This document shows positions 36,204-45,304 of a DNA stretch of 64,000 nucleotides, piece by piece (the first letter of the stretch is position 1; every line of letters begins with the position of its first letter). Position numbers and translations under genes: made by a program. The stretch comes from Pseudomonadales bacterium. GTDB lineage: Bacteria; Pseudomonadota; Gammaproteobacteria; Pseudomonadales; Azotimanducaceae. The notes under the pieces are model-generated. The model did not search any database. It saw only the letters and a program-made list of their open reading frames with translations, and was not told the DNA's origin. Location: positions 1,984,001 through 2,048,000 of the forward strand of contig JAWKZN010000001.1 in assembly GCA_041395945.1 (NCBI GenBank). The letters run 5' to 3'.

Positions 36204-37331
36204 TCAGCCGAGCAGCAGTTGCGCGAGATGTTTCCGATGATGGGCCGCGTCACCGAACGCGTACTGCAGCCACAGCGCGCGACGCAGAAACAGTTGCGCG
36301 TCACACTCGTAGGTGAAACCGAAACCCCCATGAAACTGCACCGCCCGGTCGCCGGCGAAAGCGAAAGACTCACTGGCTTCAGCCTTGGCCATGCGCAGCG
36401 CGGCTTCAGGCTCTTCCCCGGCAGCGATGAGTGATGCGGCGTGGTAGACGTGTGACCGGGAACGCTCCAGCCCGATGAGGATGTCCACGCTCGGATGTTT
36501 CAGCGCCTGGAAGCTGCCGATCTTGCGGCCGAAGGCCGTGCGGGTATTCAGATAGTCCACGATCAGATCGAGTGTACCTGCAATGCCACCCGCCGCTTCG
36601 GCGGAGAAGAGCAGCAGGGCCGCATCACGGATGGCAGCAAGCGCTGTCCGGGCCGAGGCTCCGGCAATGAGGCGGCTGGAAGGTACAGAGATACCGTCAA
36701 GCACCACCTGATAACTGCGGCGGGTTTCATCGAGGATGGTTTCGCGCCGCAGTGCGCCCTGCGGAAGTTCGGATGCTTCAACCACAACCAGAGCAGGCGC
36801 ATCTTCACATCGACCCGATATCAGCAGCAGTTCTGCAACAGCGGCATCACTGACAAAGGTTTTCCTGCCGCTGAGACGAACATCTCCACCTGATACCGTG
36901 AAGGCTGCGCGTGCACTGGACAGATCCCAGTTGCCGTCTGCCTCGAGGAGCGCAACGGTGGCTGCGGCGCCGGCCGCGATTCGTCCGAGAAACCGGTCAC
37001 GAACCTCCTCGGTACCCGCGAGTACGCCCTGCACAAACAGTTGAGTGGACAGCAGTGGCGTCGCCGACAGATACCGCCCCATGGGTTCGGCCAGGACCAC
37101 TGCCGCTGCGAGCCCGAAGCCACTGCCGCCATGGGCTTCCGGAACAGCCAGACCCGTCCAGCCCAGCGCGGCCATCTCCCGCCAGACGGCCGCATCGAAG
37201 CCCTCCTCGGTGAGCAGCTGCCTGCGGACTTCCGCAATGGGAGATTTCTGGCGGAAGAATTCCGCCGCTGTATCGAGCAGCATGCCCTGCTCTTCGCTGA
37301 AGGTAAGCGTGTTCCTGAGTATCGCCGTCAT
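36204..37331 (-). CDS. Acyl-CoA dehydrogenase, first of an adjacent pair (short subunit)
   Basis: A 375-residue flavoprotein with AVPEAHGGSGFGL, a beta-domain, and C-terminal helices with TRTAFGRKIGSFQALKH and QFHGGFGFTYE. It lacks the usual C-terminal GGGTSxxQ-type tail of full enzymes, which its neighbour has. ATG at 37331 follows the neighbour's stop by 4 bases, so the two are coupled. Such adjacent pairs can form alpha2-beta2 enzymes acting on bulky side-chain acyl-CoAs. That is inference here. Confidence 0.88.
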   Translation of the reverse strand: MTAILRNTLTFSEEQGMLLDTAAEFFRQKSPIAEVRRQLLTEEGFDAAVWREMAALGWTGLAVPEAHGGSGFGLAAAVVLAEPMGRYLSATPLLSTQLFVQGVLAGTEEVRDRFLGRIAAGAAATVALLEADGNWDLSSARAAFTVSGGDVRLSGRKTFVSDAAVAELLLISGRCEDAPALVVVEASELPQGALRRETILDETRRSYQVVLDGISVPSSRLIAGASARTALAAIRDAALLLFSAEAAGGIAGTLDLIVDYLNTRTAFGRKIGSFQALKHPSVDILIGLERSRSHVYHAASLIAAGEEPEAALRMAKAEASESFAFAGDRAVQFHGGFGFTYECDAQLFLRRALWLQYAFGDAAHHRKHLAQLLLG

Positions 37332-37335
37332 AGAA

Positions 37336-38529
37336 TCAATCCTTCGGCAGGCCGAGCACACGCTCGCCCACGATGTTTGCCTGCACCTGACTGGTACCAC
37401 CGCCGATGGTGGCAGAGAAGGCATTGAAATAGGAACGTTGCCAGAGTCCGCGGTCCTGTGCTTCCGGATCCCCGACCCATCTCGCCGCGTTAGCCCCCTG
37501 TAAGGAAATCGCGAACTGGAACAGGCGGCGTTTGTGTTCGCTACTACGCAGCTTGCCCGACATGGCAATGGAAGCCGGACGTTCGCCCACCAGAGCGGGA
37601 ATCTGTGCTCGTGCACCGCAGAGGCGATCGCCCTGCTCTTCGATGAGAAAACGTACCAGCTGATCGCGCACGAGGGGGTCTTCAATGGCCGGACGCCCGT
37701 CCCGCTTTACCGTGCGGGCGAGTTCCACCACATCACCGACACTCACCGCATTCATCGACAGGCCACCTGCCTGACCACCAGCGGCGCCGCGCTCGAAGGT
37801 CAGTGTCTTCATGGCGATCTGCCAGCCTTCACCTTCTTTGCCCATCAGGCAGGATGCGGGAATCCGGGCATCGATGAAAAAAGTCTGGGTAAAGCCGAAT
37901 TCACCGGTGAGCTTGCGTATCGGCCGGACTTCCACGCCCGGCACCTGCATGGGCGTCAGGAAGTAACTCAGGCCCGCATAGCGGCTTTCCGCATCCGGAT
38001 TGGTGCGGGCGAGCAGAATCATGTACTTGGCATAGGTACCGAGACTGGTCCAGATCTTGCTGCCGTTGAGCACGTATTCGTCACCGTCACGCACCGCTTT
38101 GGTCTGGGCCGCCGCCAGGTCAGAGCCGTTATCCGGCTCCGAGAATCCCTGACACCAGATGTCTTCGGCGCTGAGGATGCCGCGGATGTATTTCTGCTTT
38201 TCTGCCTCGGTGCCGATAGCCAGGATCAGCGGACCCGCCCAGTTCAAGCCGATGGTGTTGGTCATGAACGGAACTTTCAGCCGTGCCATCTCCGCCGTGG
38301 CGATGTCCTGCATGACCTGCGGGTGTCCACCGCCGCCATACGCCTTCGGCCAGCTCATCCCCAGGTAGCCGGCTTCGTATACCTTCTGCTGCCAGTCCCT
38401 CAGAAAGTGGAACTGGGCATCGGTTCCCACTTCCATGAAGGTTTCCGGCAGCAGGAAATCCGGCTGCGCAGGTCGGTTTTCCTGCAGCCAGGCCGATACC
38501 TCGGCGCGAAACTCTTCGAGTTCCTTCAT
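37336..38529 (-). CDS. Acyl-CoA dehydrogenase, second of the pair
   Basis: A 397-residue flavoprotein: GMSWPKAYGGGG, WCQGFSEPDNGSDLAA, NGSKIWTSLGTYAKY for FAD binding, and C-terminal SATIGGGTSQVQANIVGERVLG. It introduces the double bond in acyl-CoA beta-oxidation and passes electrons to ETF. It is the first gene of a run ACAD-ACAD-SDR-YciH on the minus strand and is divergent from the GST gene across a 205-base gap that shows no recognised feature. Confidence 0.92.
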   Translation of the reverse strand: MKELEEFRAEVSAWLQENRPAQPDFLLPETFMEVGTDAQFHFLRDWQQKVYEAGYLGMSWPKAYGGGGHPQVMQDIATAEMARLKVPFMTNTIGLNWAGPLILAIGTEAEKQKYIRGILSAEDIWCQGFSEPDNGSDLAAAQTKAVRDGDEYVLNGSKIWTSLGTYAKYMILLARTNPDAESRYAGLSYFLTPMQVPGVEVRPIRKLTGEFGFTQTFFIDARIPASCLMGKEGEGWQIAMKTLTFERGAAGGQAGGLSMNAVSVGDVVELARTVKRDGRPAIEDPLVRDQLVRFLIEEQGDRLCGARAQIPALVGERPASIAMSGKLRSSEHKRRLFQFAISLQGANAARWVGDPEAQDRGLWQRSYFNAFSATIGGGTSQVQANIVGERVLGLPKD

Positions 38530-38734
38530 GCAATCATCTCCGTCTGAATAATCGCTTTCCGGCAGCGGTTGCCGGTAATCCGAGCGTCATCAGCCACGCT
38601 GAGCCAACCTCGGTGCCAGTCGATGCCGTAGCCTACTCACTCACGACGGCCAACTCAAAATCTTCTGCGCTGCAGCCACAATCCGCTGCCCTTTGGCGGT
38701 ACCATCCAGCCAATCGGAACGAGGACCCAATCCC

Positions 38735-39361
38735 ATGAAGCTCTGGCACTGTCACGACGCCCGATCCTTGAGGCCCCTGTGGGCGCTGGAAGAAATGCAG
38801 CTCGACTACGAGCTCGAAGTGATGCCGTTTCCGCCGCGTTTTCTGAGAGAGGGTTATCTCGATCTCAATGTGCTGGGTACCGTGCCCTACTTTACCGACG
38901 GGGATACCCACATGACAGAGTCCACCGGCATCTGCCACTACCTGGTGGAAAAGTACGACAAGCATGAATTCGGATTCCGACCCGGCGACCCGGAATATGG
39001 CGACTACCTGAACTGGCTTTACCACAGCGATGCCACGCTGACCTTCCCCCAGACGATTTTCCTGCGTTACACGCGCCTGGAGCCCGACGAGACCAAGGCC
39101 CAGGTTGGCGCCGACTATCGCAAGTGGTATCTGGCGCGTCTGCGTATGCTCAATGCCCGGGTCGCCGAGCAGGAGTTCTTAAGTGGCAACAGATTCACGA
39201 TTGCGGACATCGCCTGCGGCTATGCCCTGCTGCTCGGTGAGAATCTCGGCATAGCGGAAGACTACAAGCCACCGACCTTCGACTATCTGCAGCGATTGAA
39301 GACTCGAGAGGGATTCAGGCGCGCCCAGGCCGCCCAGGTGAAACACGCTGCGTCGAAATAG
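38735..39361 (+). CDS. Glutathione S-transferase family protein
   Basis: A 208-residue two-domain GST. The N-terminal thioredoxin-like domain has VPYFTDGDTHMTESTGICHYL with the glutathione-contacting Glu-Ser pair, and the C-terminal helical domain has SGNRFTIADIACGYAL. ATG at 38735 is preceded by GAGGA at about 9-10 bases. It may detoxify or isomerise electrophilic substrates; the exact reaction is unknown. Confidence 0.9.
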   Translation: MKLWHCHDARSLRPLWALEEMQLDYELEVMPFPPRFLREGYLDLNVLGTVPYFTDGDTHMTESTGICHYLVEKYDKHEFGFRPGDPEYGDYLNWLYHSDATLTFPQTIFLRYTRLEPDETKAQVGADYRKWYLARLRMLNARVAEQEFLSGNRFTIADIACGYALLLGENLGIAEDYKPPTFDYLQRLKTREGFRRAQAAQVKHAASK

Positions 39362-39433
39362 AGCCCCGTCGCTATCGCGATTCAACAGAAGAAGGGTCGA
39401 CCGCCAGTTTCGCCCTGGCGCCGCCATGACCGC

Positions 39434-39805
39434 TCAGCGATGCTGATCGATGAGTATCGGATTTCCATCCGGATCCATGATCATGCAGCTGCCCGGCCCG
39501 GTGGTCGATTCGTCCGTCTCTCCTGCCAGTACAATCCCCCGCTTCTTCAGCTCACGCTGAATGTCACGGATGTCCGTGAACTGCGCGAGTTCAGCCCCCT
39601 GCTGATTCCAGCCGGGATTGAAGGTCAGTACGTTGTGCTCGAACATGCCCTGAAACAGACCGATCACGTGATCGCCGTTTCTCATGATCGACCAGTTATC
39701 GTCCGGGTTGCCACTAATCTGCTGGAATCCCAGTTTTTCGTAGAAGGTCCTCGAAACGGACAGATTCTTCACACTCAAACTCACTGAAAAGGCACCAAGC
39801 TGCAT
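39434..39805 (-). CDS. VOC (glyoxalase-fold) family protein
   Basis: A 123-residue single VOC module pair starting SVSLSVKNLSVSRTFYEKLGF and ending CMIMDPDGNPILIDQH, where Glu or His metal ligands are expected. ATG at 39805 has a GGAGG site nine bases upstream. These proteins include glyoxalases, dioxygenases and resistance proteins, and nothing here picks one. It is divergent from the dienelactone-hydrolase-like gene. Confidence 0.85.
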   Translation of the reverse strand: MQLGAFSVSLSVKNLSVSRTFYEKLGFQQISGNPDDNWSIMRNGDHVIGLFQGMFEHNVLTFNPGWNQQGAELAQFTDIRDIQRELKKRGIVLAGETDESTTGPGSCMIMDPDGNPILIDQHR

Positions 39806-39914
39806 CCTGTGCTCCTCCAAGTCTCTGCGCAGTAGCGCCCCAGTGAAACACGGGATACTGTGTTGCACCACCGTCCACCGCCTCCACAGAACCCGACACC
39901 AAGGGAGAACACAC

Positions 39915-40916
39915 ATGACAGCCGATGCGCCGGATCAGCGCTTCAGAGACAGAGACATCCGTTTCAGCAATGGTGTCTCCGGTCGCAACATCGAAATCCC
40001 TTCTGCATCGCCTCGCAACTATCACCAGGTGATCTGCGAGCCATCGTCGATGCCGGGACTGTCCGTCGACGGCAAACTGTTCATCGCCAGCGGATCCTCG
40101 CGCAAGGTGCCTGGACCGCTTGTCATCATCGCACCCGGAAGTCTCGGGGTGGCTGACAGCCATCTGGCCCACGCGGAGAGTCTGCTGAACGCCGGAATCT
40201 CAGCTTTCGTGCTCGACAGTTTCGGTGAGCGCAGCGTGACTTCCACCGTGGCCGATCAGACCCAGTTTTCTTTCGCTGCTTCCGCCTACGATGTGCTCGC
40301 CGCCTGGCAGCATCTCGCCGCAATGCCTGAGATCGATGCGCGGCGAATCGGCGCCCAGGGTCACAGTCGCGGGGGTTCTGCGGTGTTGACCGCAGCGAAT
40401 CGGCGCTTCGCTGATGCGGTGACTGGCGCTGGCAGGGGACTCTGCGCTGTGCTGGCCGCCTACCCCTGGTGCGGCCACCAGTTCCTCGATGCCGGCGTCG
40501 GTGGTACGCGGGTGCATGTACTCATGGGTGATGCCGACCAGTGGTGCTCTGCCATGCAGGCCCAGGCGCACGTGCACGCGATCCGCATTGCAGGCGGTGC
40601 CGCGACCATGCGCCTGGTGGGGGGCGCTCAGCACAGTTTCGATCGCGGTACTGCGGTAGCCGATGTGGCTGAGGCCAGAGTATCTCCCGGCGCGCCAATC
40701 GCATTTCTCGCCAACGACGGGGCCTTCATTCACCCCTTAGGTTCCGATCCGGATCCCGATCTGGTGGATAGGGATCTCATGGTCTATGCCCTGAAGGCAG
40801 GCTACGGAAAAACGGGGGCGAAGATCGGCAGCAACTCGCCTGGGGAAGCGGACCTGTTCCGGGAAGACATGCTGGCATTCTGGCGCGGTACGCTGGATAA
40901 GGCGGGAGCCCTCTGA
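39915..40916 (+). CDS. Dienelactone-hydrolase-like alpha/beta hydrolase
   Basis: A 333-residue alpha/beta hydrolase. The nucleophile elbow is GHSRGGS (about residue 150), the acid is in LMGDADQW, and the His in GGAQHSFDRG. It resembles dienelactone hydrolase family members that cleave lactones or esters. ATG at 39915 has AAGGGAG upstream. It converges on the SMP-30 gene. Confidence 0.85.
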   Translation: MTADAPDQRFRDRDIRFSNGVSGRNIEIPSASPRNYHQVICEPSSMPGLSVDGKLFIASGSSRKVPGPLVIIAPGSLGVADSHLAHAESLLNAGISAFVLDSFGERSVTSTVADQTQFSFAASAYDVLAAWQHLAAMPEIDARRIGAQGHSRGGSAVLTAANRRFADAVTGAGRGLCAVLAAYPWCGHQFLDAGVGGTRVHVLMGDADQWCSAMQAQAHVHAIRIAGGAATMRLVGGAQHSFDRGTAVADVAEARVSPGAPIAFLANDGAFIHPLGSDPDPDLVDRDLMVYALKAGYGKTGAKIGSNSPGEADLFREDMLAFWRGTLDKAGAL

Positions 40917-40941
40917 AGCATTGAAGGCAAATCACCCACCC

Positions 40942-40978
40942 GGAAACCGGTGATCAAGGATCAACGCTCACAGTTTCC
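40942..40978. terminator. Hairpin between convergent genes, possible bidirectional terminator
   Basis: GGAAACCGGTGA (40942-40953) pairs with TCACAGTTTCC (40968-40978) with one bulge, in the 62-base gap between convergent genes. There is no long T-run, so its strength is uncertain. Confidence 0.42.
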
Positions 40979-42040
40979 CTAACAGAAGTGCGCCCCCCGG
41001 GTACCCGTGTAAACCGCATACAGACTCTGACTGGCGGTCATGAAAAGTCGGTTATGCTTCACACCACCGAAACAGAGATTGGCACAGAGCTCAGGGAGTA
41101 GAATCTGCCCGACCCGCTGACCTTCCGGGTTGAAGACATGGACGCCGTCGTAGCCGGCACCCACCCAGCCAGCACTGGACCAGATGTTGCCATCCCGGTC
41201 GCAGCGTATACCGTCCGCGAATCCCGCAACCGTTTTCCCGTCGAGATCCATTGCCATCGACGCAAACACCCGACCATTGACAAGCCTGGACTCATCGACA
41301 ACGTCCCACGATTTGATCAATGGTGGAGCAGCGGCACCATAGTGTGATGCGCCGGTGTCAGCTACATAGAGCCTGGTGTAGTCAGGTGAAAAGCACACAC
41401 CGTTGGGCTTGAAGATTTCATCGCTCACCTTGTGGAGCTTGCGGGTCTTCAGATCGAGCCTGTAGACGGCTTCCTTCTGAAAGGGCTGTGGCGAGTCTCC
41501 CGGCGCATCTGTTCCTTCGTACTCACCCAGAGCGCCATAGCCCGGATCCGAAAACCACAAGTCACCATTGGGATGCACGATGCCGTCGTTCGGACCATTG
41601 AGCGACTTGCCATCGAAACTTTCCGCAAGCACGGTCACACTGCCATCCACCTCGTATCGAACCACACGCCGGGTCAGGTGTTCGAAGGAAATCTGTCGCC
41701 CTTCGCGATCGAAGGTGTTGCCGTTGCTGTAGTTCGAATCACCGCGGAACACCGATACATGACCGTCCTCGGCGAGCCAGCGGTACTGAACGTTGGCCGG
41801 TATGTCACTCCACACCAGGTATTTCCCAGCGCTGTTCCAGGCAGGGCCTTCCGCCCAGTACATCTCCGGGCTGGTGTACAGACGCCGGATCGGCGTGTTA
41901 CCCAGAAAGCCTTTGAAGCTCGAATCCAGGGTTTTCAGATCCGGATGGGGATAGCGCACTGGTTCAGCGACAACGGCACCAGCGAACGGCGCCATCAGTC
42001 CGGCGCAGCCCGCAGTAGATAAAAACGACCTCCTGTTCAA
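40979..42040 (-). CDS. Tat-exported SMP-30/gluconolactonase-like protein
   Basis: A 353-residue six-bladed propeller of the SMP-30/LRE family: YWAEGPAWN, NGPNDGIVHPNGDLWFSDP and PNGVCFSPD give the metal-site residues. The N-terminus MNRRSFLSTAG is a twin-arginine signal followed by a hydrophobic stretch, so it is exported folded. It probably hydrolyses a sugar lactone or related ester. It lies 10 bases downstream of the LLM oxidoreductase and is probably co-transcribed. Confidence 0.88.
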   Translation of the reverse strand: MNRRSFLSTAGCAGLMAPFAGAVVAEPVRYPHPDLKTLDSSFKGFLGNTPIRRLYTSPEMYWAEGPAWNSAGKYLVWSDIPANVQYRWLAEDGHVSVFRGDSNYSNGNTFDREGRQISFEHLTRRVVRYEVDGSVTVLAESFDGKSLNGPNDGIVHPNGDLWFSDPGYGALGEYEGTDAPGDSPQPFQKEAVYRLDLKTRKLHKVSDEIFKPNGVCFSPDYTRLYVADTGASHYGAAAPPLIKSWDVVDESRLVNGRVFASMAMDLDGKTVAGFADGIRCDRDGNIWSSAGWVGAGYDGVHVFNPEGQRVGQILLPELCANLCFGGVKHNRLFMTASQSLYAVYTGTRGAHFC

Positions 42041-42050
42041 ATCAGCAACC

Positions 42051-42917
42051 TCACTGTGCGGCCTGTTTCACCAATGACTCGAGTTCCGGCAACCGCCGTT
42101 CAATGGCCTCCGGCTTCTGGGAGCCCAGCTGCACCACCAGACGGTCGACACCGAGGTCGGCATAGGCGCTGATCGTCTCCGCTGTAGCCTGTTGCGGGGT
42201 GATCACGATCTCGAACCCGCGCCGCGAACGGCCAGCGGCTTTCAGTGCTTTATCCAATCCCTGCAATGCGGCTCGTGTCTGATCCGGAGTAAGGGCGAAG
42301 CCATACCAGCCACTGCCGAACTCTGCCGCGCGACGCAGGGAGCGTGCTCCGTGTCCACCCACGAGGATCGGCAGATGGGGCTTCTGTACCGGTTTCGGAT
42401 CCATGCGGCAGGCTTCAAGCTGCACATGCTTACCTTTGAATGAGGCTACCGGCTCGGTCCACAGCGCGATCATGGTTTTCAGGAACTCGTCACAGCGCTC
42501 ACCCCGGTCTTCCCAGCCGTAGCCGCAGGCAAGCACTTCCTCCTTACACCAGCCCACGCCGATTCCGAAATCCATCCGGCCGCCGCTGAGCCAGTCGAGT
42601 GTGGCGAATTCCTTCGCGGTATAGATCGGATTGCGCTGTGGTACCAGCGTGATGCCGGTTCCCAGCCGCAGCGTCTTTGTGGCGCCGGCCAGAAAGCCGA
42701 AGGTGGAAACAGTGTCGAGCATGCCACCTCCCCGGGGCACGGGTATGCGACCATCTTTCGAGCCCGGATAAGGAAACTCCATCTTGTCGAAGAGCACCAC
42801 GTGCTCGCCCATCCAGAGCGATTCAACACCGACCGCTTCGATGCGCTGCGCGAAGTCGACGATCATAGCCGGGGTGGCGTGGGGGGACATGAAGGTGGCA
42901 AAGACTCCAAGTTTCAT
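42051..42917 (-). CDS. LLM-class F420-type oxidoreductase
   Basis: A 288-residue bacterial-luciferase-like TIM barrel: LGTGITLVPQRNPIYTAKEFATLDWLSGGR and GVGWCKEE are characteristic of F420-dependent LLM enzymes. ATG at 42917 is preceded by AGGAG. Whether it uses F420 or FMN cannot be told from sequence alone. The 536-base gap upstream (42918-43453) holds palindromic elements B and C. Confidence 0.87.
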   Translation of the reverse strand: MKLGVFATFMSPHATPAMIVDFAQRIEAVGVESLWMGEHVVLFDKMEFPYPGSKDGRIPVPRGGGMLDTVSTFGFLAGATKTLRLGTGITLVPQRNPIYTAKEFATLDWLSGGRMDFGIGVGWCKEEVLACGYGWEDRGERCDEFLKTMIALWTEPVASFKGKHVQLEACRMDPKPVQKPHLPILVGGHGARSLRRAAEFGSGWYGFALTPDQTRAALQGLDKALKAAGRSRRGFEIVITPQQATAETISAYADLGVDRLVVQLGSQKPEAIERRLPELESLVKQAAQ

Positions 42918-43019
42918 GGGTGCGCTCCTGTGACGGGGGTTCAGAATAACGTTCGGGTTGGGTCTGGCACATCTTTGATTTCTAAGCACTGGCTGGATAT
43001 TCGGAGAGGATTTCCAGGG

Positions 43020-43155
43020 TCGGGGGTGGCAGAGGGGATTACAGATCTCGCTCCGGCCCTCCGGGCTGCCGTCGGTTGGCCGCTTGCCCCGAGGCGGGTC
43101 AATCGGCCGCCCTCCGCGTCGCTACACGATCCGCAATCCCCTCTGCCACCCCCGA
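43020..43155 (-). repeat. Palindromic intergenic element, copy B
   Basis: The outer arms 43020-43040 and 43135-43155 are perfectly complementary over 21 bp (arm begins TCGGGGGTGGCAGAG). The interior of 94 bases holds the core hairpin at 43078-43108 with GGCCG/CGGCC, TTG/CAA and CCC/GGG pairs. Read on the minus strand it contains GATTGACCCGC. GCTACACG lies at 43121-43128. The arm sequence is unlike the other copies. Confidence 0.85.
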
Positions 43156-43297
43156 CTCTCGATGTTCTCGCGAGTATCCGACGGTATTCGAAATCGATGG
43201 TACCCGGCCACCCTTAAACGGATCCGACGGTGTCGTGTAAGCCGATGCTGAACCCCAGCCCGACGGGGATCGAACGGCGTCTCGGAAGACCGTTCAG

Positions 43298-43443
43298 GCG
43301 AGGATGCGGGGGGTGTGCGTGCGGGGCGTGTAGCGCGGCCGAGGGCGATGGATTGACTCGCGTTCCCCGCGAGGCAATCCATCAACCGAGGGTACGGCGG
43401 AGCCGCCAAGCGAGCCCCGCACGCACACCCCCCGCACCCACGC
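43298..43443 (+). repeat. Palindromic intergenic element, copy C
   Basis: The inner 23 bases of the arms (43305-43327 and 43414-43436) are perfectly complementary, and pairing extends to 30 positions with two mismatches. The core at 43347-43383 is a near-perfect hairpin: GATGGATTG pairs with CAATCCATC, then CTCGCG with CGCGAG around TTCCC. It lies ten bases past the stop of the amidohydrolase gene, in the opposite orientation to copy B. Confidence 0.87.
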
Positions 43444-43453
43444 ACTCAACGGC

Positions 43454-45265
43454 CTATTCCGAAACACCGCCCTTCGATTCCCCATCGAGTGCGTTGTAGA
43501 CAACCCGCCCATCAACAACCGTCATCAGCACCGCGCCGTTCAGCAGCCCGGCCGGATCCGCGCCTGCAACCGCGAAGGGATCGATCGACAGCACAGTGAT
43601 ATCCGCCCATTTGCCGGGAACGATTGTGCCGGTCAGCGACTCGCGGCCCGAAGCACGCGCCGGCCAGACCGTGTAGGCACGCAGTGCTTCTTCCATAGTC
43701 ACCGCTTCCTCCGGATACCAGCCTGCCGGCGGCTCCCCGTCCCGGGTTTTGCGGGTGACCGCAGAGTGCAGTCCGTAGAAGATGTCGTAGTCCGTACCAC
43801 TGAGGTCCGAGTTGAATATGAGGCCGGCACCGTTCCGCCGCAGGGTGCGCCAGGCATAGCCGCCGCGGATGCGCTGGGGGCCGACACGGGCTTCGGCCCA
43901 GGGGCTGTCTTCCACCGCGTGACCTGGCTCCATGGATGCCACCAGATTCAGTTCGCCGAAGCGCGCAAAGTCGTTCGGGTGAATGATCTGGGCATGTTCG
44001 ACCCGATGCCGCAGATCGCGCGCCCGGGGATGCTGCTCGAACACCCGCTCATAGAAGTCGAGCACGGCCCTGTTGCCCGCATCACCGATCGCATGCACGC
44101 CGACCTGAAAACCAGCCGCCATGGCCCGGGTCACCACCTCTTCGGGAAATCCGTAAGCTTCCCCTGCCACGCCGCGGTGGCCGGGCTGGTCAGAATAATC
44201 TTCGATCAGCTGGGCGCCCCGGGAACCGAGAGAACCATCGTAGTAGGCCTTCACCGCCCGGACCTGGAGAAAGTCCTCCGGATCGGCGGTGGGGCCCAGA
44301 GCGATCCATTTCTCCATCAGCGCCATGTTCTCAGGACGGGCGGCGAGCATGATCTCGACCCGGACCGGCAGTGCCCCGGCGCTGGCGAGGGACTCATACG
44401 CCGGCATGTAGTCGCCATAGACACCGGCATGGTGCACGTCCACGTAACCGGCCCGGGCCATCGCATTGAGCCCGGCCAGCAGACGCCGCTCTTTCTGCGC
44501 AAGGGTGGGTTCCGGAATCACATCGTTGATCAGTGCCTGGGCACGGTTCAGAAATACCCCGGTGGGATCTCCGGCTTCGTCCTTCACAATCTCGCCGCCG
44601 GAAGGAGAAGGCATTTCTGCGCTGACTCCGGCGATATCCAGTGCCGCAGCGTTGACGAGGACGCCGAAGCCGCGTCTGCCTTTCAGCAGCACGGGGTGAT
44701 CGGGGACTGCAGCGTCCAGCTCGGCACGGGTGGGTAAGGCATCCGCCCAGGCGCCTTCATCCCAGCCACCGCCAAAAATCCATTCACCGGGTGCCGTTTC
44801 GGGAATCCGGGCAGCGACCAGTGCGGCCATCTCCGCGGTAGTGGTCGCTGTGCTCACATCGACCCGCTCGGCCTGCTCCCCCAGCTCATGAAAGTGCCCG
44901 TGACTTTCCACCAGACCGGGGATGACGGTGGCGCCCTGGAGATTCACGACCAGAGTCTCAGCGCCCTGCAGAGTACCGAGGGATTCCATGCTGCCTGCCG
45001 CCATGATGCGACCTGCCCGGATGGCCACCGCTTCGGCGTCCGGCACCCAGCCGTCTGCAGCGACCGGTGCATCCGCAGCCGGGCGGCCTTCTCTGTCCGG
45101 ATCCGCCCAGGCAAAAGTGTAAACACGACCGTTGTGCAGCAGCAGATCTGCAGCAGGTGTATGGGCAGCCGGCTGGGCCTGTCCGGAGCCGGTTTCCGAA
45201 CCACAGGCAGTCAGCAGAAAAATCGTCGTCAGGAGCAGCGTCGAAGCAGATATCCGCGAAGGCAT
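43454..45265 (-). CDS. Amidohydrolase family lipoprotein, YtcJ-like (second copy)
   Basis: A 603-residue protein with a lipobox (TIFLLTAC) after a short hydrophobic signal, then an amidohydrolase_3 domain: GLVESHGHFHE, HAIGDAGNRA, RVEHAQIIHP, FNSDLSG. It relates to the protein at 25.3-27.0 kb but is diverged, so it is not a recent duplication. ATG at 45265 has AAGGA eight bases upstream, preferred over 45286. It is separated from the kinase gene by 39 bases and probably shares its transcript. Confidence 0.88.
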   Translation of the reverse strand: MPSRISASTLLLTTIFLLTACGSETGSGQAQPAAHTPAADLLLHNGRVYTFAWADPDREGRPAADAPVAADGWVPDAEAVAIRAGRIMAAGSMESLGTLQGAETLVVNLQGATVIPGLVESHGHFHELGEQAERVDVSTATTTAEMAALVAARIPETAPGEWIFGGGWDEGAWADALPTRAELDAAVPDHPVLLKGRRGFGVLVNAAALDIAGVSAEMPSPSGGEIVKDEAGDPTGVFLNRAQALINDVIPEPTLAQKERRLLAGLNAMARAGYVDVHHAGVYGDYMPAYESLASAGALPVRVEIMLAARPENMALMEKWIALGPTADPEDFLQVRAVKAYYDGSLGSRGAQLIEDYSDQPGHRGVAGEAYGFPEEVVTRAMAAGFQVGVHAIGDAGNRAVLDFYERVFEQHPRARDLRHRVEHAQIIHPNDFARFGELNLVASMEPGHAVEDSPWAEARVGPQRIRGGYAWRTLRRNGAGLIFNSDLSGTDYDIFYGLHSAVTRKTRDGEPPAGWYPEEAVTMEEALRAYTVWPARASGRESLTGTIVPGKWADITVLSIDPFAVAGADPAGLLNGAVLMTVVDGRVVYNALDGESKGGVSE

Positions 45266-45304
45266 GAATCCATCCTTAGAGAGCAACTTGAAATCGAATC
45301 CGCT

